From a virus, in the IMG/VR virus record IMGVR_UViG_3300032116_000596, positions 1 to 37,628 of that record: a stretch of 37,628 nt of DNA. One strand, given 5' to 3'. The position numbers and the translations under genes were made by a program. Shown one piece after another: positions 12,664 to 19,790 of this stretch. The notes beneath the pieces are model-generated. The model did no database searches and had not been told where the DNA came from. It saw nothing but the letters and a program-made list of their open reading frames with translations. Numbering within the stretch: position 1 is the stretch's first letter; every line of letters begins with the position of its first letter.

Positions 12664-14507
12664 TGGCGTGGATAAAAGGCCAGCAGGCAGACTTGCCTAA
12701 AGATAATTTGACAGAAAAGCTTTCTCTTGCGGAAGGATATTTGGAAGAGAAGGACGCTAAACTCTGGCTGTATGATTTCTTTAAAGAGAATACCCAATTC
12801 GCCGTGGATATGTTGATGGGGGTTGAGTTGTTTCCATTCCAGACAATGATGGTGAAAACCATGATGAAAAGCGATTATTTCTTGGGTATTTTAGGTCGTG
12901 GGTCATCGAAAACTTTTTCGTGTGGTATTTTTCTTGCTTTACATGCGATGCTAAACCAAGGTGTTCATATTGGTGTATTATCAGCATCCTTTCGTCAGTC
13001 CAAGGGGATAATGAAAAAAATCCTTGACATTCAAAAGTCGCCGAAAGCAAAACTTTTCAACGACTGTGTTACAAGAGTATCATTGCAAAATGACGAGTGG
13101 AATATTGAAATCGGCCAAAGTAAAATTACCGCTTTGCCACTAGGGCAGGGGGAAAAGCTTCGTGGTTTCCGTTTCCAAGTGATGGTAATGGATGAGCTTC
13201 TCTTGATGCCAGCCAAAATTGTCAACGAGGTTGTAATTCCGTTCCTTGCTGTTGTTACGAATCCTACGGAAAGAAAGAAGGTCAAAGACGCAGAAGATAT
13301 TCTGATTTCTCAGGGCAAGATGACAGAGGCTGATAGAAAAGTCTGGCCAAGTAATAAAATTATCGGTTTGTCTTCCGCATCGTATCAGTTTGAACATCTT
13401 TACACGATGTACAAAAACTACGAGGAGCTTATCCTTTCTGGCAAGAGTAAAAACGCTCATTATAGCATTTTCCACATGTCATATGATGCGGTGCCAGATG
13501 CATTGTATGACCCATCTCTTCTTGAGAAGGCCAAGTCTGAAATGTCGGAGGCTCAGATGGACCGTGAATTTCGTTCAATTTTTTCGAGCGATTCATCTGG
13601 ATTCTTTAAAATTTCAAAAATGATGGCTTGCACATTTGCGGATGGAGAAGGTCAATCGGTAGAATTGTTTGGAAATAAAGAAGATAAATATCTGTTAAGT
13701 ATTGACCCCTCATGGTCTGAAAGTGATGCTTCCGACTATTTTGCCATGCATGTTATGAAAATCAACGAGGCGGACGAAAATGGAATCTGTGTCCATCCAT
13801 ACGCTATTGCTGGCGGTCAACCCAAGGATCATATCGCGTATTTTCATTATCTTTTGACGAATTTTAATATCGAGTTTATCGTTGCAGACTTTATGGGCGG
13901 CGCTCAGTTTATTGCGTCATGCAATGAAAGTGAACTTTTCAAGTCGTCCAAAATTCAAATCAAAACTATCGACGTAGAGGTAGAAAACCCAGAAGAGTAT
14001 GGCGAAAATATTAAGGAAATTCGCCAGCAATATAATTTGACAGATAATCGTATTTGCTTTTTGAGAAAACCATCTGGCACATGGATTCGTTCAGCGAATG
14101 AACTTTTGCAGCGCTCATTTGATACAAAAGATGTAATGTTTGCTGGTGGGGCCATAGATGCAGATTTTACTAGACAGATTGCAAACCCTTCTAGAGTTGA
14201 AGGTTTAAAGTTTATTAGGGAGGAAAAGGGTGAAAGTCTTTCTATTGTGGATTTTGTGGAAAATTTAAAAGATTTGCTTACGTTGACAAAAACGCAATGT
14301 GCAATGATTGAGGTTTCGTCCACTCCGACTGGTCATCAAACATTTGACTTGCCCAAGAATCTAAAGCAGCAGAGAGGATCAAACCGCGCCCGAAAAGACT
14401 TGTATTCTGCATTGGTTTTGGCCAATTGGGGCAAAAAGATTTTCTTTGATATGAAGAAAATGCCAGTGGAAACAATTCAATCTACTTTTACGCCGTTTTT
14501 TGTTTAA
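12663..14507 (+). CDS. terL: Terminase large subunit, 614 aa
   Basis: Packaging ATPase-nuclease that drives DNA into the prohead through the portal. Walker A at residues 78-84 (GRGSSKT), Walker B at about 173-178 (VMVMDE, with D177 and E178). The RNase H-like nuclease half has its metal ligands in SIDPSW (D348), VADFMGG (D409) and KDLYSAL (D579). Length is normal for the family. The ATG overlaps the previous stop and has a strong AGGAGG eleven bases upstream, one of few clear Shine-Dalgarno sites in this window. It closes the operon beginning at 9668. Confident. Confidence 0.95.
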   Translation: MAWIKGQQADLPKDNLTEKLSLAEGYLEEKDAKLWLYDFFKENTQFAVDMLMGVELFPFQTMMVKTMMKSDYFLGILGRGSSKTFSCGIFLALHAMLNQGVHIGVLSASFRQSKGIMKKILDIQKSPKAKLFNDCVTRVSLQNDEWNIEIGQSKITALPLGQGEKLRGFRFQVMVMDELLLMPAKIVNEVVIPFLAVVTNPTERKKVKDAEDILISQGKMTEADRKVWPSNKIIGLSSASYQFEHLYTMYKNYEELILSGKSKNAHYSIFHMSYDAVPDALYDPSLLEKAKSEMSEAQMDREFRSIFSSDSSGFFKISKMMACTFADGEGQSVELFGNKEDKYLLSIDPSWSESDASDYFAMHVMKINEADENGICVHPYAIAGGQPKDHIAYFHYLLTNFNIEFIVADFMGGAQFIASCNESELFKSSKIQIKTIDVEVENPEEYGENIKEIRQQYNLTDNRICFLRKPSGTWIRSANELLQRSFDTKDVMFAGGAIDADFTRQIANPSRVEGLKFIREEKGESLSIVDFVENLKDLLTLTKTQCAMIEVSSTPTGHQTFDLPKNLKQQRGSNRARKDLYSALVLANWGKKIFFDMKKMPVETIQSTFTPFFV

Positions 14508-14524
14508 AAAATTGTCAAATTGTC

Positions 14525-14536
14525 AACTTTAAAGTT
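14525..14536. repeat. 12-bp perfect palindrome upstream of portal
   Basis: AACTTTAAAGTT, a perfect palindrome in the 70-base gap between terminase and portal, preceded by two TTGTCAA-like repeats. It may be an operator or simply AT-rich spacer; no function can be assigned. Confidence 0.35.
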
Positions 14537-14561
14537 ACTTTTGCCAACTTTCCATGCCCGC

Positions 14562-14568
14562 GTGTAAC
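14562..14568 (+). promoter_or_regulatory. GTGTAAC motif before the portal gene
   Basis: GTGTAAC with nine bases to the ATG at 14578. There is no Shine-Dalgarno. It supports 14578 as the real portal start rather than the in-frame ATG at 14554, which lies upstream of the motif. Confidence 0.6.
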
Positions 14569-14577
14569 TACCCTTAT

Positions 14578-16602
14578 ATGGCCCGCACTTACACGAAAAA
14601 AAGCCCCTACTGGTCGCAATTTTCTCAACCACAACCCGCCCCAACCCAAAACGTCGCAACCGCCTCTTGGGAACCTGTAAGTGCTGGTAATCCGTTTTAT
14701 ACCTCGTCTTCCACGGTTTTGGCCAACATTGCAAAAGCCTCAATCGCTGGCCGAACTTCCGCCGATTCAAACGCCACAACTGGCCGACGAATTAATTCCG
14801 CCGCTCTAGTGGGCGTTCCAGACCGTTTCGCCGCTATTCGTGCGGGAATGCTTCCTTATGTTTACTCACCAACAAGTGATTGCGTTGATGTTCGTGACGC
14901 TATTGAACTTTGCCAAAAAGCATATGCCAATGTGGCTATTTTTGCTAATGCTATTGACTTAATGAGTGAGTTTGCCAACACGGAACTCTACTTTGAGGCG
15001 GGAACTAAAAAGGCCAAAAAATTCTTTGAGGCTTGGCTGAAACGCATTAAAATTTGGAAAGTTTGTGATCAATATTTTCGCGAATATTATCGGTCAGGTA
15101 ATGTGTTTATCTACCGTGTGGATGGCGCATTTGACGAAAGGGACTACCGCCGACTCATTCAAGTATATGGAGCCGAAGACTCTATTGAGGGCAAAAACAA
15201 TGTGCCGCTCAAGTATATTTTCCTGAATCCTTACAATGTTGTGGCCAAAGCTTCTACTACTTTCGGTAATGATCAATATGAGCTTATCTTATCCAAGTAT
15301 GATTTACTGCGACTGGCCAACCCTCAAACCGAAGACGACAAAAAAATCGCCGAAAGCCTCCCAAAAGAAGCAAAAGAGGCTGTCCAAAAGAAAACTTGGC
15401 AGTCAAATGGCATCCGAATCAAGCTTGACCCCGCCCAATTAGTTTCTAGCTTCTATAAACGCCAGGATTACGAACCGTTTGCTATTCCCTTTGGCTATCG
15501 TGTCTTGGACGATATTAATGCTAAACTAGAGATGAAAAAAATGGACCAAGCTGTTCTAAGGACGGCGGAAAACATGATTCTTCTCATTACAATGGGCGCA
15601 AAACCAGACGAGGGTGGAATTAATCCCGCCAACTTGACGGCAATGCAGAACCTCTTCAAAAATGAGAGTGTTGGCCGCACTTTGGTTAGTGATTGGACTA
15701 CAAAGGCCGAATTCATTATCCCTGACTTGCAAAAAGTTCTTGGCCCCGCCAAATATGAAACTCTCAACAAGGACATTGCCGAAGGCTTGCAAAACGTTAT
15801 CATCGGCGAAGAAAAATACGGCAATACGCAAACCAAGGTTCAAGTCTTTCTTGAGAAATTGCGCGAAGCTCGGAATACTTTCCTAAATGATTTCCTCCAG
15901 CCTGAGATTAATCGTATTGCCAAAAATTTGGGGATGCAGAGTCCGCCGAAAGTAGCCTTCAAAGTTACAGACGCAAAAGACCCGACTCAAATGTGGCGCG
16001 TGGTTACTCGAATGATGGAGTTAGGATTGATTTCTGAAAAACAAGGGCTTGACGCTATCAGAACAGGTGTTTTCCCAGACCCATCTTCGGAAGAATTCGC
16101 CGCAGAACAAGAAGATTTTGTTAAACGCCGCCGAAAAGGGGAGTGCAACCCGCTCTCACCAGCGCCAGTGCTTCCGCCTCTTCTCGACCCAAATACCAAA
16201 TACTCTATCGACAATCAAAAAACCGCCGAAACTGCCCCTCCAAAAGCTAAGAGCAAGAGTACAATGCGTCAGTCTGGGAGGCCGAGGGACTCAAAAACAG
16301 CCAAAGCTAGCGTCGAAGATATTAAATCTATCGTCTATGAGACAGAAAATTTACTATCCTTTATCAAGGCGAAGATTCGTGAAAAACACGGACTAGAAAC
16401 CTTGAACGATTTCCAAAACCAAGCCGCTGAATCTTTAATGCAAAGCGTTGTCTGCGCGTCTGTTAAAGAAGATTGGCAACAATTGGCCGCTGAATGTGTG
16501 GCAGACCATAACAAAATTGGCGGACTCAGTGTTCGGCCCGAAGTTCTTCAACTTGCGGCGGAACATGGAATCGAGAGCTACGAAGCAGCTTTAATGCTTT
16601 GA
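14578..16602 (+). CDS. Portal protein, 674 aa
   Basis: Dodecameric gateway for DNA at one capsid vertex. It starts MARTYTKKSPYWSQF, a familiar start for portals of environmental tailed phages, and contains a typical portal core: VDVRDAIELCQKAYANVAIF, then FREYYRSGNVFIYRVDG, IFLNPYNVVA and PFGYRVLDDINAKLEMKKMD, the clip/stem region near residues 310-330. The last 150 residues are an extension rich in Ala/Pro/Lys with a helical end. It follows the terminase as usual. It ends one base from a convergent early gene with no terminator visible between them. Confident from context and sequence. Confidence 0.88.
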   Translation: MARTYTKKSPYWSQFSQPQPAPTQNVATASWEPVSAGNPFYTSSSTVLANIAKASIAGRTSADSNATTGRRINSAALVGVPDRFAAIRAGMLPYVYSPTSDCVDVRDAIELCQKAYANVAIFANAIDLMSEFANTELYFEAGTKKAKKFFEAWLKRIKIWKVCDQYFREYYRSGNVFIYRVDGAFDERDYRRLIQVYGAEDSIEGKNNVPLKYIFLNPYNVVAKASTTFGNDQYELILSKYDLLRLANPQTEDDKKIAESLPKEAKEAVQKKTWQSNGIRIKLDPAQLVSSFYKRQDYEPFAIPFGYRVLDDINAKLEMKKMDQAVLRTAENMILLITMGAKPDEGGINPANLTAMQNLFKNESVGRTLVSDWTTKAEFIIPDLQKVLGPAKYETLNKDIAEGLQNVIIGEEKYGNTQTKVQVFLEKLREARNTFLNDFLQPEINRIAKNLGMQSPPKVAFKVTDAKDPTQMWRVVTRMMELGLISEKQGLDAIRTGVFPDPSSEEFAAEQEDFVKRRRKGECNPLSPAPVLPPLLDPNTKYSIDNQKTAETAPPKAKSKSTMRQSGRPRDSKTAKASVEDIKSIVYETENLLSFIKAKIREKHGLETLNDFQNQAAESLMQSVVCASVKEDWQQLAAECVADHNKIGGLSVRPEVLQLAAEHGIESYEAALML

Positions 16603-16603
16603 G

Positions 16604-16816
16604 TTATCCGAGCCGTTGAATTCTATCGAGCATTTTAGCATTTTTTTTGTCAAGTTTTGACAGAGTTGATTCTAGTTCTTGAATCTTTCCTTTTGCGGCC
16701 AAAAGTTCCATCCAGAATTCTAACTCAGCGTTATTTGGGACGCCAACGTATTCATCATATCTAAATAGTTTATAGGGGGCGACTTTTTCGCCTGTTTCTT
16801 GGATTGAGTATTTCAT
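16604..16816 (-). CDS. Hypothetical protein, 70 aa
   Basis: Begins MKYSIQETGEKVAPYKLFRY; the C-terminal half is a Lys/Leu/Glu-rich probable coiled coil ending LDRIQRLG. Its ATG overlaps the upstream TGA (ATGA). It is the last gene of the second minus-strand early cassette and runs into the portal gene tail to tail. It may be distantly related to the next upstream gene, whose start (MEYRIAEKDG) is similar. Function unknown. Confidence 0.6.
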   Translation of the reverse strand: MKYSIQETGEKVAPYKLFRYDEYVGVPNNAELEFWMELLAAKGKIQELESTLSKLDKKNAKMLDRIQRLG

Positions 16817-17025
16817 GGGTAGTTATGAAATTTAATTTCATCATTTGCGGTTTTTTTATCTAGAAAAGCGCGGGCCTCTTCTAGGGATTTGAATTGGGCG
16901 GCTTTTTCGCTCATTCTGAAAGTGTTGCGCATTAGCTCATCATTTGATATGCCTCTCCAAATATTATCAGGCCACATTTGTTCTGGATAAAAAAGTCCGT
17001 CTTTTTCTGCGATTCGGTATTCCAT
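16813..17025 (-). CDS. Hypothetical protein, 70 aa
   Basis: Begins MEYRIAEKDGLFYPEQMWPD. The segment FKSLEEARAFLDKK is of a kind common in small phage proteins that follow a short beta-hairpin. TGA overlaps the next ATG by 4 bp; the previous gene stops one base before its ATG. No assigned function. Confidence 0.6.
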   Translation of the reverse strand: MEYRIAEKDGLFYPEQMWPDNIWRGISNDELMRNTFRMSEKAAQFKSLEEARAFLDKKTANDEIKFHNYP

Positions 17026-17026
17026 A

Positions 17027-17224
17027 CTAATCTTGCCCCAAGTAGTTAATCTGACTGATTATTTCTTGATGTTGCTCCTCTTCTAGGAGAGATTGGCGGT
17101 GTTTGTTTTTATTTTTGGTCTTTTCGGCCAATTTAACAATGTTCAGCAAATGGCCGATTGTTAGTTGGTGTTTCGGGCCGTGTCGATTTGCGGCGATTTC
17201 TAGGATTTGGATTAGTTCTTTCAT
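17027..17224 (-). CDS. Hypothetical protein, 65 aa
   Basis: I use the ATG at 17224, one base after the preceding stop; longer in-frame starts would lie inside that gene. Begins MKELIQILEIAANRHGPKHQ, with a Lys/Asn-rich basic middle and an acidic Gln-rich end. Wholly helical in appearance. Not recognised. Confidence 0.6.
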   Translation of the reverse strand: MKELIQILEIAANRHGPKHQLTIGHLLNIVKLAEKTKNKNKHRQSLLEEEQHQEIISQINYLGQD

Positions 17225-17225
17225 C

Positions 17226-17525
17226 TTAGTCTTCAAATTTATAACCTCTAACACTTTCAGAATAATCATAATCGGTATCCAAAAGTCTAGCCATTGCCTC
17301 TTTATCTCCAACTGTCAAAGCCGCCAAGTATTCGGCTATTCTTTCTATTTGCTGTTCTAAATGGCCGCGTGTTAAACTACCCGCAATAATAGAACGGGGG
17401 TTTTCTGCAAGAACATCTTTGTCCACCCATTCCACTCTTTTTCTTGGGCGTTTGTATTTTACCCCTTTTTCGCTATGAGTAATGGAGATTTCTTTTTTGA
17501 TGGAGAGTGTTTTATATAGTTTCAT
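17226..17525 (-). CDS. Hypothetical protein, 99 aa
   Basis: Begins MKLYKTLSIKKEISITHSEK; a basic first half (KYKRPRKRVEW) and a more acidic second half containing IERIAEYLAAL and ending YDYSESVRGYKFED. The ATG at 17525 lies one base after the preceding TAG. Operon member; family unknown. Confidence 0.6.
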   Translation of the reverse strand: MKLYKTLSIKKEISITHSEKGVKYKRPRKRVEWVDKDVLAENPRSIIAGSLTRGHLEQQIERIAEYLAALTVGDKEAMARLLDTDYDYSESVRGYKFED

Positions 17526-17526
17526 A

Positions 17527-17931
17527 CTAGTCAACAACTTTGGCCCATGTTCTTTGAATTGTCAAGACTTCTTTTTCTTCACGGGTTAAATAGTAGGATT
17601 CCCCAATCCAGTCAATGCATTCTGGCGATCCGTGCTTTCCGCCTCCATGCCAAAAATTATAACCAATCCAGCCATCGTCTGTTTTTAGCGCCCGAACCTC
17701 GCATTCGTAGTGTCTAGAAATTGGTGCAGGTAGGTCGGTTTCAAACCCTTCATGCCTTACCTCGTTTTTGATACCAAAAAGGTCTTTGTCGATTGTGTGT
17801 TCGTAAGCATCTTCGATTTGCTGCTCTGTTTCTAGCGGGCCGCTATAATTAAATCCACGGTAAGCCGTGTCGTTGGCTTGTTGGACGATATATTTCTTTA
17901 GGGCTAGTGGGGCGGGTAGTTTTGTTGTCAT
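17527..17931 (-). CDS. Hypothetical protein, 134 aa
   Basis: Begins MTTKLPAPLALKKYIVQQAN. The C-terminal half looks like a compact beta-rich domain (HYECEVRALKTDDGWIGYNF, then WHGGGKHGSPECIDW). ATG at 17931 is chosen because it follows the upstream stop by one base; an upstream in-frame start would overlap the previous gene. No membrane or signal segment. Family unknown. Confidence 0.65.
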   Translation of the reverse strand: MTTKLPAPLALKKYIVQQANDTAYRGFNYSGPLETEQQIEDAYEHTIDKDLFGIKNEVRHEGFETDLPAPISRHYECEVRALKTDDGWIGYNFWHGGGKHGSPECIDWIGESYYLTREEKEVLTIQRTWAKVVD

Positions 17932-17932
17932 T

Positions 17933-18109
17933 TTAGTTTTTGTTTTCCTCCAAAGCTTTCGCGGCGATTTCTTGCATTTCATTGGCGGAGAGTCCGATCC
18001 ATGCGCAACCGCCACGTTTTTTGGGCGTTTTTACACCTGATGCAATTTGTTGAAGGGCGCGTTTTAGGTTTTCGATTGTTCCTTGGTAGTGTTTTTCTGG
18101 GTCAATCAT
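17933..18109 (-). CDS. Small protein, 58 aa
   Basis: Begins MIDPEKHYQGTIENLKRALQ, with a basic Gly-rich middle (KTPKKRGGCAWIGLS) and a helical end NEMQEIAAKALEENKN. It fits exactly between its neighbours, starting one base after the lipoprotein stop and ending one base before the next ATG. Below common length cutoffs, but spacing and codon use match the cassette. Function unknown. Confidence 0.6.
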   Translation of the reverse strand: MIDPEKHYQGTIENLKRALQQIASGVKTPKKRGGCAWIGLSANEMQEIAAKALEENKN

Positions 18110-18110
18110 A

Positions 18111-18332
18111 TTATTTTTCTATTTCTTCTGGAAATCTTTCAAGGATTTCGCCCTTTGAATTTCTTACGTCATAGCATTCGCTGTAAAAGAATGGCCGATT
18201 TGTTCGACCAACGACTATCATCTTTTCGCCCGTTAGCTTATTGGAAACAATGTCGCCAGCCTTGAATTTCCATTCATTGGAATTTGATGGCTCGCAGCTA
18301 ACTAGGAGGATTGATAAAAGAAAGAATCTCAT
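18111..18332 (-). CDS. Predicted phage lipoprotein, 73 aa
   Basis: The N-terminus MRFFLLSILLVSCEPSNSNE is a short lipoprotein signal: hydrophobic core followed by the lipobox LVSC, with Cys13 as the lipidation site, then a Ser/Asn-rich linker. The mature part (FKAGDIVSNKLTGEKMIVVG, then YDVRNSKGEILERFPEEIEK) looks like a small SH3-type beta barrel often seen in short phage proteins. Phage lipoproteins such as Llp of T5 block the host receptor after infection, so superinfection exclusion is a reasonable hypothesis. The gene has its own early promoter and overlaps the upstream stop (ATGA). The lipobox is seen; the role is inferred. Confidence 0.7.
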   Translation of the reverse strand: MRFFLLSILLVSCEPSNSNEWKFKAGDIVSNKLTGEKMIVVGRTNRPFFYSECYDVRNSKGEILERFPEEIEK

Positions 18333-18718
18333 TTTCGGCCAAAATAATAATCCAAAAAGTCCAAACTGTCAAACAAAATGTTCGGCCAATACTTTCTGTT
18401 ATGCCAGAATCCGCCGCATGCGAAGCAAGAATGAGCCTCGAATTCATGGTGTTTATAGATTCTAGAAAAACTAGAAGCAGTTAAGGAATCAACCATTCTG
18501 CAACGCTCTCCCATAGCGCCTTTCAAATATCCGCCAAGTGGGCGCAATTCTTGGGTGTCACTATTCTTGCAATACGGGCAAAGGCTGCTGTTCTGATAGC
18601 GTTTCTTCCTTTGTAAGAGATTCGCGAGCTTGTTTAGCCTTGCGCTGTAATTCGGCGATTTTAGAGAAGAAAGCGTTGTTGTCGCCTTCATTTTTAACTT
18701 CAAAAAGATATTTGTCAT
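18329..18718 (-). CDS. Zinc-binding hypothetical protein, start uncertain
   Basis: The last 85 residues look real: CPYCKNSDTQ, then a Cys/His-rich HSCFACGGFWHNRKYW near the end, suggesting one zinc site built from two C-x2-C pairs. The N-terminal 45 residues are encoded in a frame that overlaps a more convincing coding frame (18561-18740), so the true start may lie further in, or the two frames may be joined by a shift. ATGs exist at 18718 and 18691. The stop overlaps the lipoprotein ATG. Treat the coordinates as an outer limit. Confidence 0.5.
   Translation of the reverse strand: MTNIFLKLKMKATTTLSSLKSPNYSARLNKLANLLQRKKRYQNSSLCPYCKNSDTQELRPLGGYLKGAMGERCRMVDSLTASSFSRIYKHHEFEAHSCFACGGFWHNRKYWPNILFDSLDFLDYYFGRK
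18344..18372 (-). promoter_or_regulatory. Sigma70-type promoter for the lipoprotein gene
   Basis: Minus strand: TTGACA (18372-18367), 17-base spacer, TATTAT (18349-18344), 11 bases to the ATG at 18332. It lies inside the 3' end of the upstream gene. A predicted leader of about four or five bases cannot hold a Shine-Dalgarno. Confidence 0.75.
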
Positions 18719-18740
18719 TGGTGAATTTTTCGGCGAACAT
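18561..18740 (-). CDS. Small helical protein, 59 aa, overlapped
   Basis: Begins MFAEKFTNDKYLFEVKNEGD and continues as a Glu/Lys/Ala-rich helix (AELQRKAKQARESLTKEETL) before a TAG. It starts two bases after the preceding stop. It shares about 160 bases with the zinc-protein frame, in the +1 frame relative to it. Codon choice (GCC, GAA, AAA) resembles the neighbours. Either a separate short gene, or the N-terminal half of the zinc protein separated by a frameshift. Confidence 0.5.
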   Translation of the reverse strand: MFAEKFTNDKYLFEVKNEGDNNAFFSKIAELQRKAKQARESLTKEETLSEQQPLPVLQE

Positions 18741-18742
18741 GG

Positions 18743-18925
18743 TTAGATTAGTCTATCTATAGAGGCTGTTTCCAGCCATTTGTTTTTGTCATTTTCTGTT
18801 GGATTTGATATTCCAAGTAGTTCGCAATAACAGCTAAAAGATAGGGCCAAATCAGTTTTAGGCGTTTGTTTGGACGTTTGCCCTCCAAATTTTACGATTT
18901 TTTGGAAGATTTCGTTTAAGTCCAT
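18743..18925 (-). CDS. Hypothetical protein, 60 aa
   Basis: Begins MDLNEIFQKIVKFGGQTSKQ and has a Cys pair (SFSCYCELLG) and a Trp near the end. I use the ATG at 18925, two bases after the upstream stop, instead of one at 18940 inside the previous gene. No family recognised. Confidence 0.55.
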   Translation of the reverse strand: MDLNEIFQKIVKFGGQTSKQTPKTDLALSFSCYCELLGISNPTENDKNKWLETASIDRLI

Positions 18926-18927
18926 AA

Positions 18928-19122
18928 CTATCGAACCCAAACAGCCAACCTTTGGCCGTCTTTGTGGACTTCTAGGGTGAATTTGTTTTGGTTGTTTTTC
19001 TTTAGTTCGGCGGATTTTTCAATCAGCGCGGACAAGCAGGAATCGGCAGTTATAATTTCTGTTGAGCGAAATGCCACGCCAAAATTGGCGGGTTGGGTGG
19101 TTAGGGTGTATTTTTTAGTCAT
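18928..19122 (-). CDS. Hypothetical protein, 64 aa
   Basis: Begins MTKKYTLTTQPANFGVAFRS; alternating hydrophobic strands around one helix (LSALIEKSAELKKN), ending VHKDGQRLAVWVR, likely a small alpha/beta fold. The ATG overlaps the upstream gene by the same 8 bases, ATGACTAA, seen at three other junctions on this strand. Ends in TAG. Not recognised. Confidence 0.6.
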   Translation of the reverse strand: MTKKYTLTTQPANFGVAFRSTEIITADSCLSALIEKSAELKKNNQNKFTLEVHKDGQRLAVWVR

Positions 19123-19507
19123 TTGTTGTTATTTGGAATGTTTTGCAATTATTTTGGGCCGTTCTCCAGTATTCTTTATAAGATTCGGCGGCTTGTTTTA
19201 AGTCATATGGTTGGCCGTTTAGGCTGCTCCAGAAAGATTCTAGGATAACTGTGCTCATGTCGTCAGGATGAGAGAATCCAAGAGATTCCATGTGTTGTTT
19301 TAGCTTTCCGCCCGACCATAAGTTCCAATGGTTTCTCATCCAGCGGCCCATTGTGTGGTGGTATTGGCAGAGGGATGATTTGTGGCAGTTTTTGATGGAT
19401 TCTAGGTCTTTGTTTGTCAGCCGTTCTAGCAGGAAGTTGTGACACTCTTCTATTGTAGATGGCAGCTTAGGCTTGAAGAAGGATTTTAGCTTTGAGAGAA
19501 GATTCAT
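19115..19507 (-). CDS. DUF6794-like protein, 130 aa
   Basis: The landmarks LPSTIEECHNFLLERL, YHHTMGRWMRNHWNLWSGGK and FSHPDDMSTVILESFWSSLN resemble the DUF6794 family: a start like P-x-T-x-E-E, then a central H-x(2)-G-x-W/I-x-R-N-x-W-x-L-W and a HPDDMS motif. The family is spread through bacteria and phages and its function is unknown. The assignment is from memory of the motif pattern. The gene has a TTGACA-N16-TATATT promoter 12 bases before its ATG and overlaps the next gene by ATGACTAA. Confidence 0.65.
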   Translation of the reverse strand: MNLLSKLKSFFKPKLPSTIEECHNFLLERLTNKDLESIKNCHKSSLCQYHHTMGRWMRNHWNLWSGGKLKQHMESLGFSHPDDMSTVILESFWSSLNGQPYDLKQAAESYKEYWRTAQNNCKTFQITTND

Positions 19508-19519
19508 TTCGGCGGGGGA

Positions 19520-19547
19520 AATATAATAGAGATTGGGCCGCTGTCAA
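19520..19547 (-). promoter_or_regulatory. Sigma70-type promoter before the DUF6794-like gene
   Basis: Minus strand: TTGACA (19547-19542), 16-base spacer, TATATT (19525-19520), 12 bases to the ATG at 19507. The -35 box overlaps the stop of the upstream gene. Confidence 0.7.
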
Positions 19548-19756
19548 GAAGATTGATTGCGTTGGTTAGAGAATTGGTCGGCCAATCTTACAAGATAGGC
19601 AATAATTAAAACACCAAAAAGTGGCGCTCCAATGACAAACCATAGGGGTATTGGGGTTGCAAACTCGTCTGGCCGACTCTCTCGGCTCGAATGCGAGTGG
19701 GGAATATACGGAATGTGTGGCCTATGAGGAATGTGGGGGATTAGGGCGATGTTCAC
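19544..19756 (-). CDS. His/Pro-rich small membrane protein, 70 aa, GTG start
   Basis: N-terminal region has a repeated I-P-H pattern (LIPHIPHRPHIPYIPHSH) followed by a Ser/Arg/Glu-rich linker and one transmembrane helix, PLWFVIGAPLFGVLIIAYLV, ending in a polar Asn/Gln/Ser tail. Six His in 20 residues suggest metal or proton binding, which is inferred. The start GTG at 19756 falls five bases after the -10 box of a strong promoter, so the mRNA would begin at or beside the GTG; the upstream TTG at 19762 would overlap the -10 box. First gene of the cassette. Confidence 0.6.
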   Translation of the reverse strand: MNIALIPHIPHRPHIPYIPHSHSSRESRPDEFATPIPLWFVIGAPLFGVLIIAYLVRLADQFSNQRNQSS

Positions 19757-19761
19757 GAACA

Positions 19762-19790
19762 AACATACCGCACGCAGGCTAAACTGTCAA
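19762..19790 (-). promoter_or_regulatory. Sigma70-type promoter of the second early cassette
   Basis: Minus strand: TTGACA (19790-19785), 17-base spacer, TATGTT (19767-19762), five bases to the GTG at 19756. Consensus -35 and ideal spacing. Confidence 0.75.
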
